64,000 bases of DNA from an uncultured Bacteroidales bacterium. GTDB taxonomy: Bacteria > Bacteroidota > Bacteroidia > Bacteroidales > Marinilabiliaceae. The position numbers and the translations under genes were made by a program. Numbering within the stretch: position 1 is the stretch's first letter; each line of letters opens with the position of its first letter. Below the pieces are notes generated by a model, which was not told the DNA's origin, did no database searches, and was given only the letters and a program-made list of their open reading frames with translations. The DNA lies in contig CAKUYZ010000003.1 in NCBI GenBank assembly GCA_934717675.1, forward strand, positions 24,392 through 88,391. The letters are read 5' to 3'. Shown here one piece after another: positions 35,081-44,092 of this stretch.

Positions 35081-35899
35081 ATGACTTCGATATTCAAGGA
35101 GATTGAGGCGTCGTTTCGTGGCAATGACGTTGTCATCAAGCTCATCTACGTCAACACGGCGGTCTTCCTCGTCATGCGCCTCCTGGATCTGGCTGCCCTT
35201 GGTGGCGCGGAGCCGCGCGGGTGGGCCGTCTTGCTTCTGGGCATGCCCATGAACCTTGGCGTGTTGTCTAGGCCATGGACCGTGGTCACCAACATCTTTG
35301 CCCACTACGACTTCTTCCACTTCATATTCAACATGCTGTGCCTCTATTGGTTCGGGCGCATCTTTATGAACACCTATGCCAATGAGCGTCGCGCCCTCGT
35401 GGCCTACGTGGTGGGCGGTCTCACAGGCTGCGCCGCCGCGTTCCTCACCGGCATGATAGATGGCGGCGGCATTCTGCTGGGCGCGTCGGGGGCCATAATG
35501 AGCGTCATGATGGCCGCCACCGTGGCGCAGCCAAACAGGCTGGTTTGGGTCACGTTTTTCGGAGAGGTGCGGATGAAATATGTGGCCATGGTCTACGTGA
35601 GCATCTCACTCATAATGGTTTTGGGTCTTTCTAACGTGGGCGGCAACTTGGCTCACCTGGGTGGCGCATTGGCGGGCTTCGTCTTGGCGCGCGTTTGGGC
35701 CGGGAGAGAGGCCGCCCCGCGGTGGAACAGGCGAATGAAAGTGACGCGAGGGTCTGGCAACCCAGATTGGGACTTCAACAAGGCCAAGGTGGACAACGGC
35801 CGCGAAGTGGACAGGATCTTGGACAAGATTAGCGCACGCGGATATGACAGCCTGACGGACGCGGAGAAGAAGACTCTTTTTGAGCAAAGCAAGAGATGA
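35081..35899 (+). CDS. Rhomboid family intramembrane serine protease (second of a pair)
   Basis: The 272-residue protein has FFHFIFNMLCLYWFG, the catalytic GASGAIMS and AHLGGALAGF. It ends with a charged cytosolic tail of about 60 residues (about 210-272) containing NPDWDFNKAK and a short helical LDKISARGYDSLTDAEK motif, a tail often seen on Bacteroidetes rhomboids. Its TGA overlaps the next ATG (ATGA), coupling it to the phosphatase/nuclease gene. Confidence 0.92.
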   Translation: MTSIFKEIEASFRGNDVVIKLIYVNTAVFLVMRLLDLAALGGAEPRGWAVLLLGMPMNLGVLSRPWTVVTNIFAHYDFFHFIFNMLCLYWFGRIFMNTYANERRALVAYVVGGLTGCAAAFLTGMIDGGGILLGASGAIMSVMMAATVAQPNRLVWVTFFGEVRMKYVAMVYVSISLIMVLGLSNVGGNLAHLGGALAGFVLARVWAGREAAPRWNRRMKVTRGSGNPDWDFNKAKVDNGREVDRILDKISARGYDSLTDAEKKTLFEQSKR

Positions 35900-36987
35900 T
35901 GGTTGGAGGCTTGCGCCGATTGGCCAAGGCGGCGGTGCTGCTGTTGGCCGTGTTCACGGTGTTCGTGGCGTGGTCTGTCAGGCTGGCGCCTGACGATGTG
36001 GGGTCTTTGTGCCTCTTGTGGTTCGCCTTCCCCTACGCATGGATGGCGTTGGCCGTGGCCATGCTGCTGTGCCTGTTGCTGCGGTGGAGAGTGTCGGCTT
36101 TGGCCTGCGTCTTGGCCTTGGCGTTCACTGTCCCGTCCGCCATCCGCGTGGTGGACTTGCCATTGCCGCGAAAGGCGGCGTCGGGCGTCAAACTCCTCAC
36201 CTACAACGTCAGAGGCCTGGCTCCGTACGGTCCCGTGGGCGCTGCGGAGCGGCTCGACTCGATAGCCTGCTTCATCTTGAGCCAAGACGCCGACGTGGTG
36301 TGCCTGCAAGAGGTGCCGCCAGAGGCTAGGCTCAGAGCTTTGTCATCGGCAACTTGTGACAGGGTTCTCGCCCAATACCCATATATGGCCAGCAAGTCTA
36401 ATCAGCTCACTCTCTCCAAGACGCCTATCCGCATGGTGGACGATGCCGCCACCTTGGGCCTGAGCGGGCAAGTGCCGCAAGTGTTCTTGGCCACCGACGT
36501 GTGTTGGGGAGGCGACACCGTGCGTCTGTTCAACTGCCACTTGGCATCGCTCAAGCTGACTCAGAAACAAATAGACTCCGTGACGGCCAAAGACATTAAC
36601 CGCGCCCACGCCTCCACCCTTCGCGGGACGCTCCGAATCGCGGTCGACGCCGCAGCCCACCGCGCGGTGGAGGCTCGGATGCTCGCCAGGGCTGTGGATA
36701 ACTCCCCGCGACCCGTGGTGGTGTGCGGAGATTTCAATGACACGCCCGTCTCATACACCTATCACACCGTGGCGGGGGCGCGCCCGCACGGAGACTGCCA
36801 GTCAGATCTGTCTGACTGCCGCGAGAGCCACAGGCTGGGCTTGGCGCGCACATATCTTGGCAACTTGCCCCCCTTGCGGATTGACTTTGTGTTCGCCTCG
36901 GCCCGATTGCGCCATGGCGGGTATGAGGAACACGCCCTCGCACTGTCAGACCACAAGGCGGTGAGCGTGTCTCTGAATCTGGAGTGA
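35896..36987 (+). CDS. Membrane-anchored endonuclease/exonuclease/phosphatase-family protein
   Basis: The 363-residue protein has two or three N-terminal membrane segments (about 10-30, 38-60, 62-80), then an EEP (DNase I-like) domain: LLTYNVRGL, VVCLQEVPPEARL, VFNC-type FNCHLASLK, VVCGDFNDTP and LSDHKAVSVSL. All main catalytic residues (Asn, Glu, Asp/Asn, Asp-His) are visible. The active domain should face the periplasm or cytosol depending on helix count. Substrate may be nucleic acid or a phospholipid/inositol phosphate. It is translationally coupled to the second rhomboid. Confidence 0.88.
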   Translation: MMVGGLRRLAKAAVLLLAVFTVFVAWSVRLAPDDVGSLCLLWFAFPYAWMALAVAMLLCLLLRWRVSALACVLALAFTVPSAIRVVDLPLPRKAASGVKLLTYNVRGLAPYGPVGAAERLDSIACFILSQDADVVCLQEVPPEARLRALSSATCDRVLAQYPYMASKSNQLTLSKTPIRMVDDAATLGLSGQVPQVFLATDVCWGGDTVRLFNCHLASLKLTQKQIDSVTAKDINRAHASTLRGTLRIAVDAAAHRAVEARMLARAVDNSPRPVVVCGDFNDTPVSYTYHTVAGARPHGDCQSDLSDCRESHRLGLARTYLGNLPPLRIDFVFASARLRHGGYEEHALALSDHKAVSVSLNLE

Positions 36988-37074
36988 AAAAATATTTATC
37001 CTACGGCCGCCCGTGTTCCATCTTTTTGCTATTTTAGCAACCATAAATAAAAATAGTAACTGAAAACACAAGAT

Positions 37075-37896
37075 ATGAGCAAGCTGCAAATGTCGGCAAT
37101 CGTTGCCGGAGCTGTGGCCATGGTGGCCACGAGTTGCACTGTCAGCGGCAGCCAGGATAAGTCTGGCGTCATGAGCCGCGAGAATGTAGAGGAGAACGTC
37201 CGCGAGTTCGTATACCCTCTGCCTACGGCCTTTGAGGTGACGGAGATGCTCAACCGCATCGAGGCCGCGTATATCGTGGACATTTGCAACCCTCGCGGCA
37301 ATGTGGATAAATACGTGACCGAGGCCAAACGCGCGCAAAACATGGGCGTCTACAGCGCCGACCTGTGCTACGCCTCCACATATAACCAACAGGCCAACGT
37401 GATGGAGTATACTCAGACCATCAGGGCCCTCGTTGACGCACTGGACATGACCCAGGCCGTGGATCCGGAGCTGGCCACGAAGATGGAGGACAATGAGAAC
37501 AACAAAGAGGGCATGACGGAGCTTATCTCCAACTCCTTCTACGACTCATATGACTACCTCAACAAGCACGGCCGCGGCCCCGTCTCACTCATGATTGTGG
37601 CAGGCAGCTGGGTAGAGGGACTCTACATTGCCACCCACATCTCTGATGACACGTTCGACAACAAGGAGATGGTCAAGATTCTCCTCAGCCAGAAAGAGCC
37701 TCTGGAGAAGCTCATCAAGCTCCTTGACCAGAATTTGGCAGATGCCAACATCAAGACCCTCCGCACCAGGCTCCAGCCCCTCAACGAGATCTACTCCAAG
37801 ACGGATGCCAACAGCATTACCGAGGAGATCATGAAGAGCATCAAGGATCAGGCCGACGCTGTCCGCAGCGTGATGGTGGACCCTGGCCAGGCATAA
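37075..37896 (+). CDS. Lipoprotein of unknown function
   Basis: The 273-residue protein has a lipoprotein signal (VATSC, Cys21). The body is mostly alpha-helical and acidic, with EFVYPLPTAFEVTEMLNRIEA and SLMIVAGSWVEGLYIATHI segments. Similar conserved lipoproteins occur across Bacteroidales with no known role. It is transcribed alone, ended by a strong hairpin. Confidence 0.85.
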   Translation: MSKLQMSAIVAGAVAMVATSCTVSGSQDKSGVMSRENVEENVREFVYPLPTAFEVTEMLNRIEAAYIVDICNPRGNVDKYVTEAKRAQNMGVYSADLCYASTYNQQANVMEYTQTIRALVDALDMTQAVDPELATKMEDNENNKEGMTELISNSFYDSYDYLNKHGRGPVSLMIVAGSWVEGLYIATHISDDTFDNKEMVKILLSQKEPLEKLIKLLDQNLADANIKTLRTRLQPLNEIYSKTDANSITEEIMKSIKDQADAVRSVMVDPGQA

Positions 37897-37928
37897 CGGC
37901 CAGGCTCGAGACACACTATGAAACATAA

Positions 37929-37973
37929 GGGCGGGGCGACTCTCACAAGACGGGAGACGCCCCGCCCCTTTTT
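37929..37973 (+). terminator. Rho-independent terminator after the lipoprotein gene
   Basis: A perfect 10-bp stem, GGGCGGGGCG (37929-37938) with CGCCCCGCCC (37958-37967), extended inward by further pairs, followed by CTTTTTG. Confidence 0.92.
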
Positions 37974-38007
37974 GCATAAACGCCATAACGCGCCAAGAGC
38001 GAAACAG

Positions 38008-38499
38008 ATGATAGGACAGCCAGAACTATATGACCTGCTCAGCCAGATGGGCATTGAATTCCACTATGCCGAGCACCCGCCCACGCCCACCATAGACGAC
38101 GCCCGAAAATATTGGAACGCGGCCGAAGGCAAGCACTGCAAAAACATCTTCTTGCGCAACCACAAGGGCTCCAAGCATTACTTGGTGATTTTGGACTGCG
38201 AGCGCAGCATCTGCATGAGCGACTTGGAAAAGAGGTTGGGCGAGGGTAAACTGTCTTTCGCCTCGCCAGAGAGGCTCATGAGGTATCTTGGCGTACGCCC
38301 CGGCTCCGTAAGTCCCTTTGGCCTCATAAATGATGCGGCGCACGAAGTGATTGTCTTCATAGACGCCAACTTGGCCGGCTATGAGCTGCTGGCCTTCCAT
38401 CCTAATGACAACAGGGTGTCGCTCTCCATATCTCAGGCTGACTTCCGCCGCTTCTTGGAGAGGATGGGCAACCGCTGCGAATGGAGGGAGCTGTATTGA
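38008..38499 (+). CDS. YbaK/ProX-type aminoacyl-tRNA deacylase
   Basis: The 163-residue protein matches free-standing INS-superfamily editing enzymes that clear mischarged tRNA (usually Ala-tRNAPro): EFHYAEHPPTPTIDDA, KNIFLRNHKGSKHYLVIL, and GSVSPFGLINDAAH. The start at 38008 (MIGQPELY) was chosen because earlier in-frame codons run through the terminator hairpin. Its last bases overlap the start of the next gene. Confidence 0.88.
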   Translation: MIGQPELYDLLSQMGIEFHYAEHPPTPTIDDARKYWNAAEGKHCKNIFLRNHKGSKHYLVILDCERSICMSDLEKRLGEGKLSFASPERLMRYLGVRPGSVSPFGLINDAAHEVIVFIDANLAGYELLAFHPNDNRVSLSISQADFRRFLERMGNRCEWRELY

Positions 38500-39326
38500 A
38501 ATCGTTGCCGCGCTGGTCTGCAAGCCTGGCCTGTCTGCTCTTTCCCTTTTGCTCCAGCGTCTTTGCGCAAAATATTGACGTGCGTCCGGCTGGTGGGGTG
38601 GGGGCGGGGGGCTTGGCCTCCCTATCTCTCATTTCTTCTGTCGAGGCCGCCAACCCTGCAGCTGTGGCGTTGGCAGATGGCCTTATGGTGGCGGTGGGTG
38701 GCGCATTGCCATTTGGCCTGACGGATTTTGCCGAGGTGGCGGGGGCTGCGGATGTGCCAACGCCTTTGGCGCACGTAGGCGTCAGGGTGGGGCGGAGCGG
38801 TGGCGAGCTTAGCCACTATTGCACATTTGGCGGCTGGGTTGCTCGCCGTTGGCGGCGCGTGTCGGCCGGCGTGGCCTATTATGGCGTGACGCACTCATTG
38901 GCCTATGCCGAGCGCGGAGTGTCGTCATATAGTGTGGCCGGTGTGGCAGCCATGCCGGCCGACTCCTGGCTCTTGAGCCTGGCGGTAAAGAATGTGGAGG
39001 GACGGAGCTTGCGCCGCGCGGGGCGTGAGGAGCGCGTCCCCACAACGCTGTGGGCGGCGGCTTCGTGGCGCGCCCCGCTATATTTCACTCTCTGCGCCGA
39101 GCTGGAGAAAGAGAGCGGACGCGAGGCCGTGGCGCATGTTGGAGTCTCGCTCCAGCCCTGCGAGCGGTTACGTTTCACGGCTGGATTCTCATCCTTGGGC
39201 CGGCAGATTGGCGCCGGCGTGGGCTATGACTGGGCGGCAATGGGAGTTCACGCCTCCGTGGCTCACCATTTTGCCCTGGGAGTGACGTCTGCCGCCTTGC
39301 TGACCTTTCATCCTCAATGGCCATGA
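38481..39326 (+). CDS. Outer-membrane beta-barrel protein, PorV/PorQ-like size class
   Basis: The 281-residue protein has a signal peptide (to about residue 30, SSVFAQ) and a body of alternating amphipathic strands ending in an aromatic/proline terminus (LLTFHPQWP). The early EAANPAAVAL motif recalls the NPA motif of PorV/FadL-like barrels. I did not recognise a specific family. The ATG at 38481 overlaps the deacylase gene by 19 bases, and its stop overlaps the next start, so it is coupled to both. Confidence 0.7.
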   Translation: MEGAVLKSLPRWSASLACLLFPFCSSVFAQNIDVRPAGGVGAGGLASLSLISSVEAANPAAVALADGLMVAVGGALPFGLTDFAEVAGAADVPTPLAHVGVRVGRSGGELSHYCTFGGWVARRWRRVSAGVAYYGVTHSLAYAERGVSSYSVAGVAAMPADSWLLSLAVKNVEGRSLRRAGREERVPTTLWAAASWRAPLYFTLCAELEKESGREAVAHVGVSLQPCERLRFTAGFSSLGRQIGAGVGYDWAAMGVHASVAHHFALGVTSAALLTFHPQWP

Positions 39327-41416
39327 CTCGTTTTCTGCTGCCGCTCTTGGCGTTTCTCTTGGCTCCGTCGGTAGGCCTGTGGGCTCAGACCCCCGGTGAC
39401 ATTGTGGCCGAGGTTGCCGAAGAACTAGACGAGGATGGCCGGCTAGACGATGCCGCCGTGGAAGGGTTGGCCGAGATGAGGGCCTTGGCCGCGACACCTC
39501 TTGACATAAACGCCGCGACGGAGTCTGATTTAGGCAAGCTGCTATTCCTCAACGATGTGAAGATTCATGCCCTATTGGCGCACAGGCGCGCCGTGGGGCG
39601 ATTCCATTCTCCTCAGGAACTTATGACAGTCAGGTCTCTATCCCGCTCCGATGTGCTGCGGCTCAGCCACTTCGTCAGTTTTGCGGATAGTTCAGACAAT
39701 GCGCCTTCGCCATCGGCTCTCAAGTTGGAGGCTGTGGCGCGCGTGGGGCGCAGGTGGCCGCTCAGCCGCGGTTTTGTGGCCGCGGGTGGCGACAAGGCTC
39801 CTTTTGCGGGCGGTCCGCTCAAGAGGTTGTGCCGTCTTAGGGCCAGCGTGGGGCGGCAGTGGGGATTGGGCATCGTGGGTGAGGGCGACGCCGGAGAACC
39901 CAGTTTTTTTGATTTTGGTGGCGGATATGCGCGTCTCGCCCCCAGCAGAGGCCCGCTCCGAAGCCTTGTGATAGGCAATTATAACGTGCGCCTGGGACAA
40001 GGCCTGGGCGTCTGGACGGGCTTCGGCCTGGCCCAACCGCTCACGGGGTGCTCGGCAGGGCGAGTGGCCACGGGCGTAAGCCCCACGCTCTCAGCGGCCG
40101 AAGGCGGCCAGTTGCGAGGCTTGGCGGCCGAGATGAGATGGTTGCCGCTCCGCCTCACGGCCTATGGCTCCGCCTCACGGGCCGACGCCACCACCTATCT
40201 CGCGTCTGACGGCGCAGCCCGAATATCCACAATTCGTACAGATGGCCTTCACCGCACGGAGGCGGAACGTGCGCGCAGGCGCAATACGCTCATCTTGCAG
40301 GGCGGCGTTCACGTTAGTGCCGACATGGGAAGCTTGCGCCTGGGGGCCGGGGTGAACACCTGGAGGGCCGACAAACCCCTTGGCCCCAATGGCAGGCTCT
40401 ATTTGACCAACCGACCAAGTGTCAAAGCCATAGGCACATATAGCCTCGACGCCCGCGCTTTCATAGGCCGCGCCCATGTCTACGCCGAGGCGGCTTCTCA
40501 AGGTCGCCACGCATGGGGAGGCGTGGCGGGTGTGGATGTCGATGCTGGCTCCGGCACTTCGTTTTTCGCATCAGTCCGTCGTTTCGGCCGCCGATATTAT
40601 GCCGTGGCGCAACAGCCCGTCTCGCGCTCGCCCGCGGCTGGCGGCGAGGGTGGCGGTAGCCTGGGGGTGGCTTTCTGCCCGTTAGACGGGGTCTCCGTAA
40701 TGGCCGATGTCGATGTGTGGCGCCTGCGGTGGTTGCAATATTCGGCCTTGGCCCCTTCAACCGGGTGGCGCGGGCGCGCCGCCATGTCTTTCGCTCCACG
40801 ATCTTCGGCTGTGCGCGAGGTGAGCCTTAGGCTGCGCCATGTGTCCAAAGGCGTCACTGTGGCAGGCTTGGCAACGTCGTCCGATACGGCCTATGACAGA
40901 CTGCCACTCAGTGCGTTAAGGGCCGAAGAGAAGTCGGCTAGTCTCCTGTCTGCCGTCGTTGTGGAATGCGGGGGCGCGTTGCGTCTCAAGACCAATGTGG
41001 AGCATACGTTTGCCAATGAGGCTCGCGGCGGTCGGGCATACGGCTTTATGGCTGGGCAGGATGTGCGCCTCGGCATGGCGGGCGGGATGGCTGCGCTTTC
41101 CGTCAACTGCTCATATTTCAATGCCGACAGCCACTCGGCCCGCGTCCACGTGAGCCGCCCCGGCGTCTTGTACGATATGGGCTTCGCCTCATATTCCGGC
41201 CGCGGCCTGACGTTCACCGGCATGGCCTCGCTTGGCCCTTGGCGCGGCTTCCGCCTTTGGCTGTGGCTCTCGTCGGTGCGTCGTTTTGACTGCTCCTCCA
41301 TAGGGTCGGGCAATGACCTTACGCTTGCGCCGTGGCGAACTGACGCAAAGGTGCAACTCCAGTGGAAACTCTTTTGGCGAAAGAGGAAAGACTTTTTCGC
41401 ATCGCAAGGCGCATGA
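39317..41416 (+). CDS. Outer-membrane barrel with ComEA-like helix-hairpin-helix domain
   Basis: The 699-residue protein has a signal peptide (to about residue 23), a helix-hairpin-helix region at about 62-120 (PLDINAATESDLGKLLFLND, GRFHSPQELMTV, LSRSDVLRLS), then about 550 residues of beta-barrel-like sequence. HHH motifs of this ComEA type bind DNA without sequence specificity; large exported HHH-barrel proteins are known in Bacteroidetes but unexplained. Starts at 39317 or 39323 are both possible. Overlap with the barrel gene upstream suggests they work together. Confidence 0.78.
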   Translation: MAMTRFLLPLLAFLLAPSVGLWAQTPGDIVAEVAEELDEDGRLDDAAVEGLAEMRALAATPLDINAATESDLGKLLFLNDVKIHALLAHRRAVGRFHSPQELMTVRSLSRSDVLRLSHFVSFADSSDNAPSPSALKLEAVARVGRRWPLSRGFVAAGGDKAPFAGGPLKRLCRLRASVGRQWGLGIVGEGDAGEPSFFDFGGGYARLAPSRGPLRSLVIGNYNVRLGQGLGVWTGFGLAQPLTGCSAGRVATGVSPTLSAAEGGQLRGLAAEMRWLPLRLTAYGSASRADATTYLASDGAARISTIRTDGLHRTEAERARRRNTLILQGGVHVSADMGSLRLGAGVNTWRADKPLGPNGRLYLTNRPSVKAIGTYSLDARAFIGRAHVYAEAASQGRHAWGGVAGVDVDAGSGTSFFASVRRFGRRYYAVAQQPVSRSPAAGGEGGGSLGVAFCPLDGVSVMADVDVWRLRWLQYSALAPSTGWRGRAAMSFAPRSSAVREVSLRLRHVSKGVTVAGLATSSDTAYDRLPLSALRAEEKSASLLSAVVVECGGALRLKTNVEHTFANEARGGRAYGFMAGQDVRLGMAGGMAALSVNCSYFNADSHSARVHVSRPGVLYDMGFASYSGRGLTFTGMASLGPWRGFRLWLWLSSVRRFDCSSIGSGNDLTLAPWRTDAKVQLQWKLFWRKRKDFFASQGA

Positions 41417-41491
41417 CCATGCCCCTGCGTCGGATGCGGAAATGAGTGATAAACTCATTAAATTCGCATTGGCAAAAACAAGACTTCTAGG

Positions 41492-42694
41492 ATGAAAGTT
41501 AACATAGGCGACCGCGTCAGGTTCCTCGACCAAGAGGGCGGCGGCAAAGTGGCGCGCGTTGATGGCCACACCGTATATGTGGAAGACGAAGACGGCTTCC
41601 AGATCCCGACGTTAGACAACAACATTGTGGTGATTGACGAGGCCGAGCATCGGCTTCAAGATGAGGCGTATAGCCGCTCGGCGCGCAACGCCAAGAAGGC
41701 CGCTAGCCAAAAAAACAAAGCCCCCAGGGGCCTGGCCGAAGGCTCCAGTTGGCGAGAGCGCATCAAAGCAGACGAGGAGGAAGAGGAAGACGAGGATGAG
41801 CCCGACGTGCCAGTGCTGCCCGTGCGCGCGCCGAGGGCCGACACCAAGCCGCAAAGCCTGCCACAGACGGACGAGCCTAAGCCCGAGAGCTACACGTTCG
41901 ACGCCGACGCCTCCGACGACGCAGAGCCGCATTTCGCGCTGGCCCTGATAAAGACTGACAGAGGCAGCACGGGCACCGTGGACCTGCATGTGGTCAACGA
42001 CTCCAACTATTTCGCGTCATACGCCATCCTCCGTACCGACAGCAAAGGGACATCCACACTCATGGGGGCGGCCACCATTGAGCCGAACACAAAAGAGAAG
42101 ATAGACACCCTCAACCCGATGCAGGTGGACGGCCAGACGTGGCAGGTGCAACTCCTGATGTTCAAAAAAATACGCAGCTTCAAGGCCCAGCCCGTCTATA
42201 ATGTGGAGATCAAGCCCCGCGGGGCTAAATTGCTGCGAGACGGCAGCTTCGTTGAGAATGACTATTTTGATGAGAAGGCCATCATCATGCCTGTCATCAA
42301 AGACGAGTTCGCGACCAAGTTGGAGCAGCTCTCAGACAAGGAGGTGCGCAAGGCGGCGGCCGACGGGCGCAAGCCAGAGCCCGCCAAGGCCTCAAAGCCC
42401 AGCCGCGTGACGGATCTCTTGGAGGTAGACCTCCACATAGACAGCCTCTTGCCAGACACGCGCGGGTTGGAGAACAAAGATATGCTCGACGCCCAGATGG
42501 CTCACGTCCGCACCATAATGGAGCAAAACGCGGGCCACAAGGGGATGCGCATCGTCTTCATCCACGGAGTGGGGGCGGGAATCTTGAAAAGTGAGCTCCG
42601 CAGGTTCCTAGACCGGAAATATCCTAAGTGCGCCTACCAAGACGCCTCGTTTCGCGAGTATGGATTCGGGGCCACAATGGTAACCATTGGCTAG
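41492..42694 (+). CDS. Smr-domain protein with DUF2027 N-terminal part
   Basis: The 400-residue protein starts with a small beta domain (VNIGDRVRFLDQEGGGKVAR), followed by a highly acidic linker (about 90-115), a DUF2027-type middle domain (about 145-285) and a C-terminal Smr domain (about 310-400: VDLHID, GMRIVFIHGVGAGILKSELRRFL). Smr domains nick DNA or cleave RNA on collided ribosomes; in Bacteroidetes this architecture replaces MutS2-linked Smr. The role here is inferred. It is likely cytosolic. Confidence 0.9.
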   Translation: MKVNIGDRVRFLDQEGGGKVARVDGHTVYVEDEDGFQIPTLDNNIVVIDEAEHRLQDEAYSRSARNAKKAASQKNKAPRGLAEGSSWRERIKADEEEEEDEDEPDVPVLPVRAPRADTKPQSLPQTDEPKPESYTFDADASDDAEPHFALALIKTDRGSTGTVDLHVVNDSNYFASYAILRTDSKGTSTLMGAATIEPNTKEKIDTLNPMQVDGQTWQVQLLMFKKIRSFKAQPVYNVEIKPRGAKLLRDGSFVENDYFDEKAIIMPVIKDEFATKLEQLSDKEVRKAAADGRKPEPAKASKPSRVTDLLEVDLHIDSLLPDTRGLENKDMLDAQMAHVRTIMEQNAGHKGMRIVFIHGVGAGILKSELRRFLDRKYPKCAYQDASFREYGFGATMVTIG

Positions 42695-42716
42695 CGCCCT
42701 TTGGCGAATGGGGCTA

Positions 42717-42748
42717 TTGGCACACGTGACAACTTTTTTATATCTTCG
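42717..42748 (+). promoter_or_regulatory. Promoter of carA
   Basis: TTG at 42717-42719 and TATCTTCG at 42741-42748, 21 bases apart. The -7 box differs from TAnnTTTG at one position. The predicted leader is about 88 nt; no attenuator-like hairpin with a T run was found in it. Confidence 0.5.
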
Positions 42749-42841
42749 CGGGCGGCGTGAGCCTTGGCGGCGTTGGCAGTCAAAGGTCAACAAGCGGCCG
42801 CAAAGGACAACAAAGCATTAAAAACACAACAAAGACAAGAG

Positions 42842-43939
42842 ATGTCCGACTCAAAGAAGAAGATTAGGCTGGTCCTTGAAGATGGGACAGCGTTTGAGGG
42901 TGTATCTTTCGGCGGAGACCACTCCCGTGCCGGCGAGGTCGTTTTCAACACCGCCATGTCAGGCTACCCAGAGAGCCTGACCGACCCATCGTACGCGGGC
43001 CAGATTCTGGTCTTCACATACCCGCTCATTGGCAACTACGGCGTGCCGCAGGACACTGTGGACCCGGCCACCGGCTTGCTGAAGTTCTTCGAGTCGGAAA
43101 AAATACATGTGGCGGGCGTCGTAGTCTCTGACTATTCGCACGAATATAGCCACTGGAACGCTCAGAAGAGCCTCGGGCAGTGGCTCAAGGAGCAAGACAT
43201 CCCCGCCATCGAGGGCGTTGACACGAGGGCTCTGACGCAGAAGATTCGTGAGCACGGCGCAATGCTCGGCAAGCTCGAGTTTGACGACCAGCCTGTCGAG
43301 TTCGTAGACCCGAACCAGGAGAACCTGGTGGCCAAAGTCTCGCCCAAAGAGGTGCAGACCTACGGCAATGGCAAATATAAGGTGGTGATGGTGGACACGG
43401 GCGCTAAGTTCAACATCATCAGGTGCCTCCTCAAGAGAGACGTCACGGTGATCAGGGTGCCGTGGGACTATGACTTCACCCAGATTGACTATGACGGCCT
43501 CATGCTCTCCAATGGCCCCGGCGACCCGCAGATGTGCCAAGCCACCGTCGCCAACATCAAGAAGGCGATAGAGATTGGCAAGCCCATCTTCGGCATATGC
43601 TTGGGAAACCAGCTTCTCGGCATCGCGGCGGGATGCAAGACCTACAAGTTGCCCTATGGCCACCGCGCCCACAACCACCCCGTGATTCGTTGCGGCTCTA
43701 CCCAGTGCTACATCACGAGCCAAAACCACGGCTTCGCGCTCGATACGGCCACTCTCGGAGACGAGTGGGTGCCTTCGTTTGTCAACATTAATGATGGCAC
43801 CAATGAGGGAATCCGTCACAAGACCAAGCCTATCTTCTCCACGCAGTTCCACCCCGAGGCCAGCTCCGGACCTACCGACACCGAGAAGTTCTTCGACGAG
43901 TTCGTTGAGAACATCGTGAGATACAAAAACGGCAAGTAA
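42842..43939 (+). CDS. carA: Carbamoyl-phosphate synthase small subunit
   Basis: The 365-residue glutaminase subunit supplies ammonia for carbamoyl phosphate, used in pyrimidine and arginine synthesis. N-terminal block FNTAMSGYPESLTDPSYAGQ; class I glutamine amidotransferase triad with Cys in FGICLGNQLLG and His-Glu in FHPEASSGPTD. The ATG at 42842 was chosen since upstream codons lie in the leader. The large subunit gene carB, commonly adjacent, is absent here. It feeds argF' (12 kb). Confidence 0.96.
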   Translation: MSDSKKKIRLVLEDGTAFEGVSFGGDHSRAGEVVFNTAMSGYPESLTDPSYAGQILVFTYPLIGNYGVPQDTVDPATGLLKFFESEKIHVAGVVVSDYSHEYSHWNAQKSLGQWLKEQDIPAIEGVDTRALTQKIREHGAMLGKLEFDDQPVEFVDPNQENLVAKVSPKEVQTYGNGKYKVVMVDTGAKFNIIRCLLKRDVTVIRVPWDYDFTQIDYDGLMLSNGPGDPQMCQATVANIKKAIEIGKPIFGICLGNQLLGIAAGCKTYKLPYGHRAHNHPVIRCGSTQCYITSQNHGFALDTATLGDEWVPSFVNINDGTNEGIRHKTKPIFSTQFHPEASSGPTDTEKFFDEFVENIVRYKNGK

Positions 43940-43941
43940 AC

Positions 43942-44025
43942 GGCCTCCTGACGCGACAGGCGCAAGACAGCATGACCCGCCCCGGCTCAGATATCCTCTG
44001 GCCGGGGCGCGGCGTTTAGGAGGCC
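43942..44025 (+). terminator. Nested hairpin after carA
   Basis: An inner stem CGCCCCGGC (43978-43986) with GCCGGGGCG (44001-44009) sits inside an outer pair GGCCTCCT (43942-43949) with AGGAGGCC (44018-44025). Only TTT follows the inner stem, so it is probably a weak or non-canonical terminator. Confidence 0.55.
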
Positions 44026-44092
44026 CGCGGCGCGGTGCCGCACCTTGTGAATAAAAATTTATATCTTTACGCAGCAAGACACAGATTGGGTA

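Noticed and set aside
42959..44077. 372-codon minus-strand frame opposite carA
   Set aside because: carA is unmistakable; the antisense translation is Val/Gly/Arg-rich and without motifs.
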